Origin: Moraxellaceae bacterium AER2_44_116
GTDB lineage: Bacteria > Pseudomonadota > Gammaproteobacteria > Pseudomonadales > Moraxellaceae
Direction: 5' to 3'
NCBI GenBank assembly: GCA_006546595.1
Contig: VIAD01000006.1
Span: 124,001-188,000, forward strand
DNA length: 64,000 bases
The notes beneath the pieces are model-generated. The model saw nothing but the letters and a program-made list of their open reading frames with translations, was not told where the DNA came from and made no database searches. Positions 62,941 to 64,000 of the stretch are shown piece by piece; position 1 is the first letter of the stretch; every line of letters begins with the position of its first letter. A program made the translations under genes and the position numbers.

Positions 62941-63744
62941 ATGCAACACCCTAATGATGAACAAGATGATGACCACGATGGTATCACCTTTGAAGTAGTC
63001 GAAGAAACCAGTGAAAACGGCAAAAAAGTACGCAACACAGGTATTTATTTATTGCCCAACTTGTTTACAACAGCGGCATTGTTTTCAGGTTTTTACGCCA
63101 TTATTGCTTCCATGCAAGGACGTTTTGAACCTGCGGCCATTGCCATCTTTTTTGCAGCCTTGTTTGACGGTATGGATGGTCGTGTTGCGCGCATGACCAA
63201 TACCCAAAGTGCTTTTGGTGAGCAGTACGACTCGTTATCCGATTTAGTGTCTTTTGGTGTTGCCCCAGCCATTTTAGTCTTTAGCTGGAGTTTGCAAACA
63301 TTAGGTAAGTTTGGTTGGATTTGTGCCTTTATCTATACCGTTTGTGCTGCATTCCGTCTTGCTCGTTTTAATGTGCAAATCGGTAGTGTCGATAAACGTT
63401 ATTTTATTGGTTTAGCCAGCCCACTGGCGGCAGCCATTATTGCCAGTATGGTTTGGGCGGGTTTTGATAACCAAATGCCAAATCATCTAAAAGAATTTGC
63501 GATTGTCGCCTCTGTCATCACGGTGTTCACTGGCTTTTTAATGGTCAGTAATTTTAAATTCTACAGCTTTAAAGAGTTAGACCGTAGCCGAGTACCATTC
63601 GCCATGATGCTGCCCGCTGTTTTGGTGATGGGGATTGTATTTTACGACTTACCTATTGGTTTATTAGCGGTTTCCGTTGTTTACGCGATGTCTGCACCCC
63701 TAACAGCAATTTGGCATAAAATGCGCCCCGCCAAGTCGCCATAA
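62941..63744 (+). CDS. pssA: CDP-diacylglycerol--serine O-phosphatidyltransferase
   Basis: 267 residues from the ATG at 62941; a TTG two codons upstream is less likely. The CDP-alcohol phosphatidyltransferase signature is DGMDGRVARMTNTQSAFGEQYDSLSD. About six transmembrane helices follow LPNLFTTAALFSGFYAIIASMQG. It makes phosphatidylserine, the precursor of phosphatidylethanolamine, at the inner membrane. Confidence 0.94.
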   Translation: MQHPNDEQDDDHDGITFEVVEETSENGKKVRNTGIYLLPNLFTTAALFSGFYAIIASMQGRFEPAAIAIFFAALFDGMDGRVARMTNTQSAFGEQYDSLSDLVSFGVAPAILVFSWSLQTLGKFGWICAFIYTVCAAFRLARFNVQIGSVDKRYFIGLASPLAAAIIASMVWAGFDNQMPNHLKEFAIVASVITVFTGFLMVSNFKFYSFKELDRSRVPFAMMLPAVLVMGIVFYDLPIGLLAVSVVYAMSAPLTAIWHKMRPAKSP

Positions 63745-63774
63745 CACAGTGTGGGGCGCGCACGGAGTAAGGAT

Positions 63775-64000
63775 ATGTTAATTAAAACATCTCACGCCAA
63801 CGCCCCACTCAGTAGCGATATTACCCCTGAGTCTATTTATACAGGCCGCCGAGAACTATTAAAAAGCTTTGGTTATATTGGTGCTGGCAGTTTATTACTA
63901 CCCTATTGGGCAAACGCTGCGGCAACACAACCTTATAGTTCCGCCGCTGAACGCACCAATGCCCCCGCATGGCTGAGGCAAAAAATTAATGGTCGTCAGC
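63775..64000 (+). CDS. msrP: MsrP catalytic subunit of the methionine sulfoxide reductase, partial
   Basis: The frame runs off the right edge. It begins MLIKTSHANAPLSSDITPESIYTGRRELLKSFGYIGAGSLLLPYW, a Tat signal with the twin arginine (GRRELLK) seen in MsrP (YedY), then PAWLRQKINGR. MsrP is a periplasmic molybdopterin protein that repairs oxidised methionines together with a haem membrane subunit. GGAGTAAGGAT precedes the ATG. Identification rests on the N-terminal 75 residues. Confidence 0.8.
   Translation, partial: MLIKTSHANAPLSSDITPESIYTGRRELLKSFGYIGAGSLLLPYWANAAATQPYSSAAERTNAPAWLRQKINGRQ

Overview
The window is a chromosomal stretch of a Gram-negative gammaproteobacterium, most likely in or near the Moraxellaceae (Pseudomonadales). 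This rests on gene content and order: pilB-pilC-pilD-coaE-yacG, smrA / prmB-aroC-MFS with folE close by, ilvB-ilvH-ilvC, cydP-cydA-cydB-cydX, many lipoproteins and an LpoB-type activator. DNA is moderately AT-rich by eye. No species assignment is possible from the sequence alone. There is no prophage, complete insertion sequence or CRISPR array.

Layout. 1-8.5 kb: yajQ, a secreted GH31 glycosidase, a YcbL-type metallo-hydrolase, an orphan AP2-domain protein, a TetR regulator with a visible operator/promoter, a degenerate GGDEF sensor and a DUF4403 lipoprotein. 8.5-13.9 kb: a type IV pilus/competence block (yacG, coaE, pilD, pilC, pilB, then comEA). 13.9-25.5 kb: a fatty-acid-hydroxylase-type membrane enzyme, a lysophospholipase-like hydrolase, tRNA-Leu(UAG), a large EF-hand-like membrane protein, fbp, CotH, a COG3014/LpoB lipoprotein pair, a beta-propeller lipoprotein and an orphan RHH antitoxin. 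25.6-29.1 kb: tightly overlapping rlmJ, 2OG-Fe oxygenase, cysQ, yrfG and a DUF4124 protein. 29.3-36.2 kb: ilvBHC with a long leader, then the cytochrome bd operon. 36.7-44 kb: AraC regulator, a truncated P-type ATPase-like N-domain protein, an RhlE helicase with a long Arg-rich tail, hydrolases, a calcium-repeat lipoprotein and folE. 44-52 kb: hybrid histidine kinase-smrA, prmB-aroC, MFS, CsoR-like repressor, srkA. 52-64 kb: LysR, a hydrolase behind a palindromic operator, a periplasmic binding protein, argC, DUF6776, an AcrAB-type RND pair, pssA and the start of msrP.

How the parts work together. Recognisable units are branched-chain amino acid synthesis (ilvBHC), arginine and chorismate steps (argC, aroC), low-oxygen respiration (cydPABX), pilus assembly and DNA uptake (pilBCD, comEA), efflux (acrAB-like) and translation quality or modification (rlmJ, prmB, smrA). 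Most other genes are single transcription units.

The most unusual material is non-coding. A 99-bp inverted-repeat element occurs four times at exactly the same length, always on the same strand and always next to the 5' end of a gene. A second repeat of about 135 bp occurs twice in opposite orientation. A family of short TAGGGGC-type palindromes supplies the actual stop codon of two genes. Other points of interest are two divergent gene pairs whose start codons overlap as CATG, a stand-alone membrane-anchored P-type ATPase nucleotide-binding domain, and a GGDEF protein with a broken catalytic motif. I found no clear new multi-gene system; the 99-bp element is the best candidate for something undescribed.
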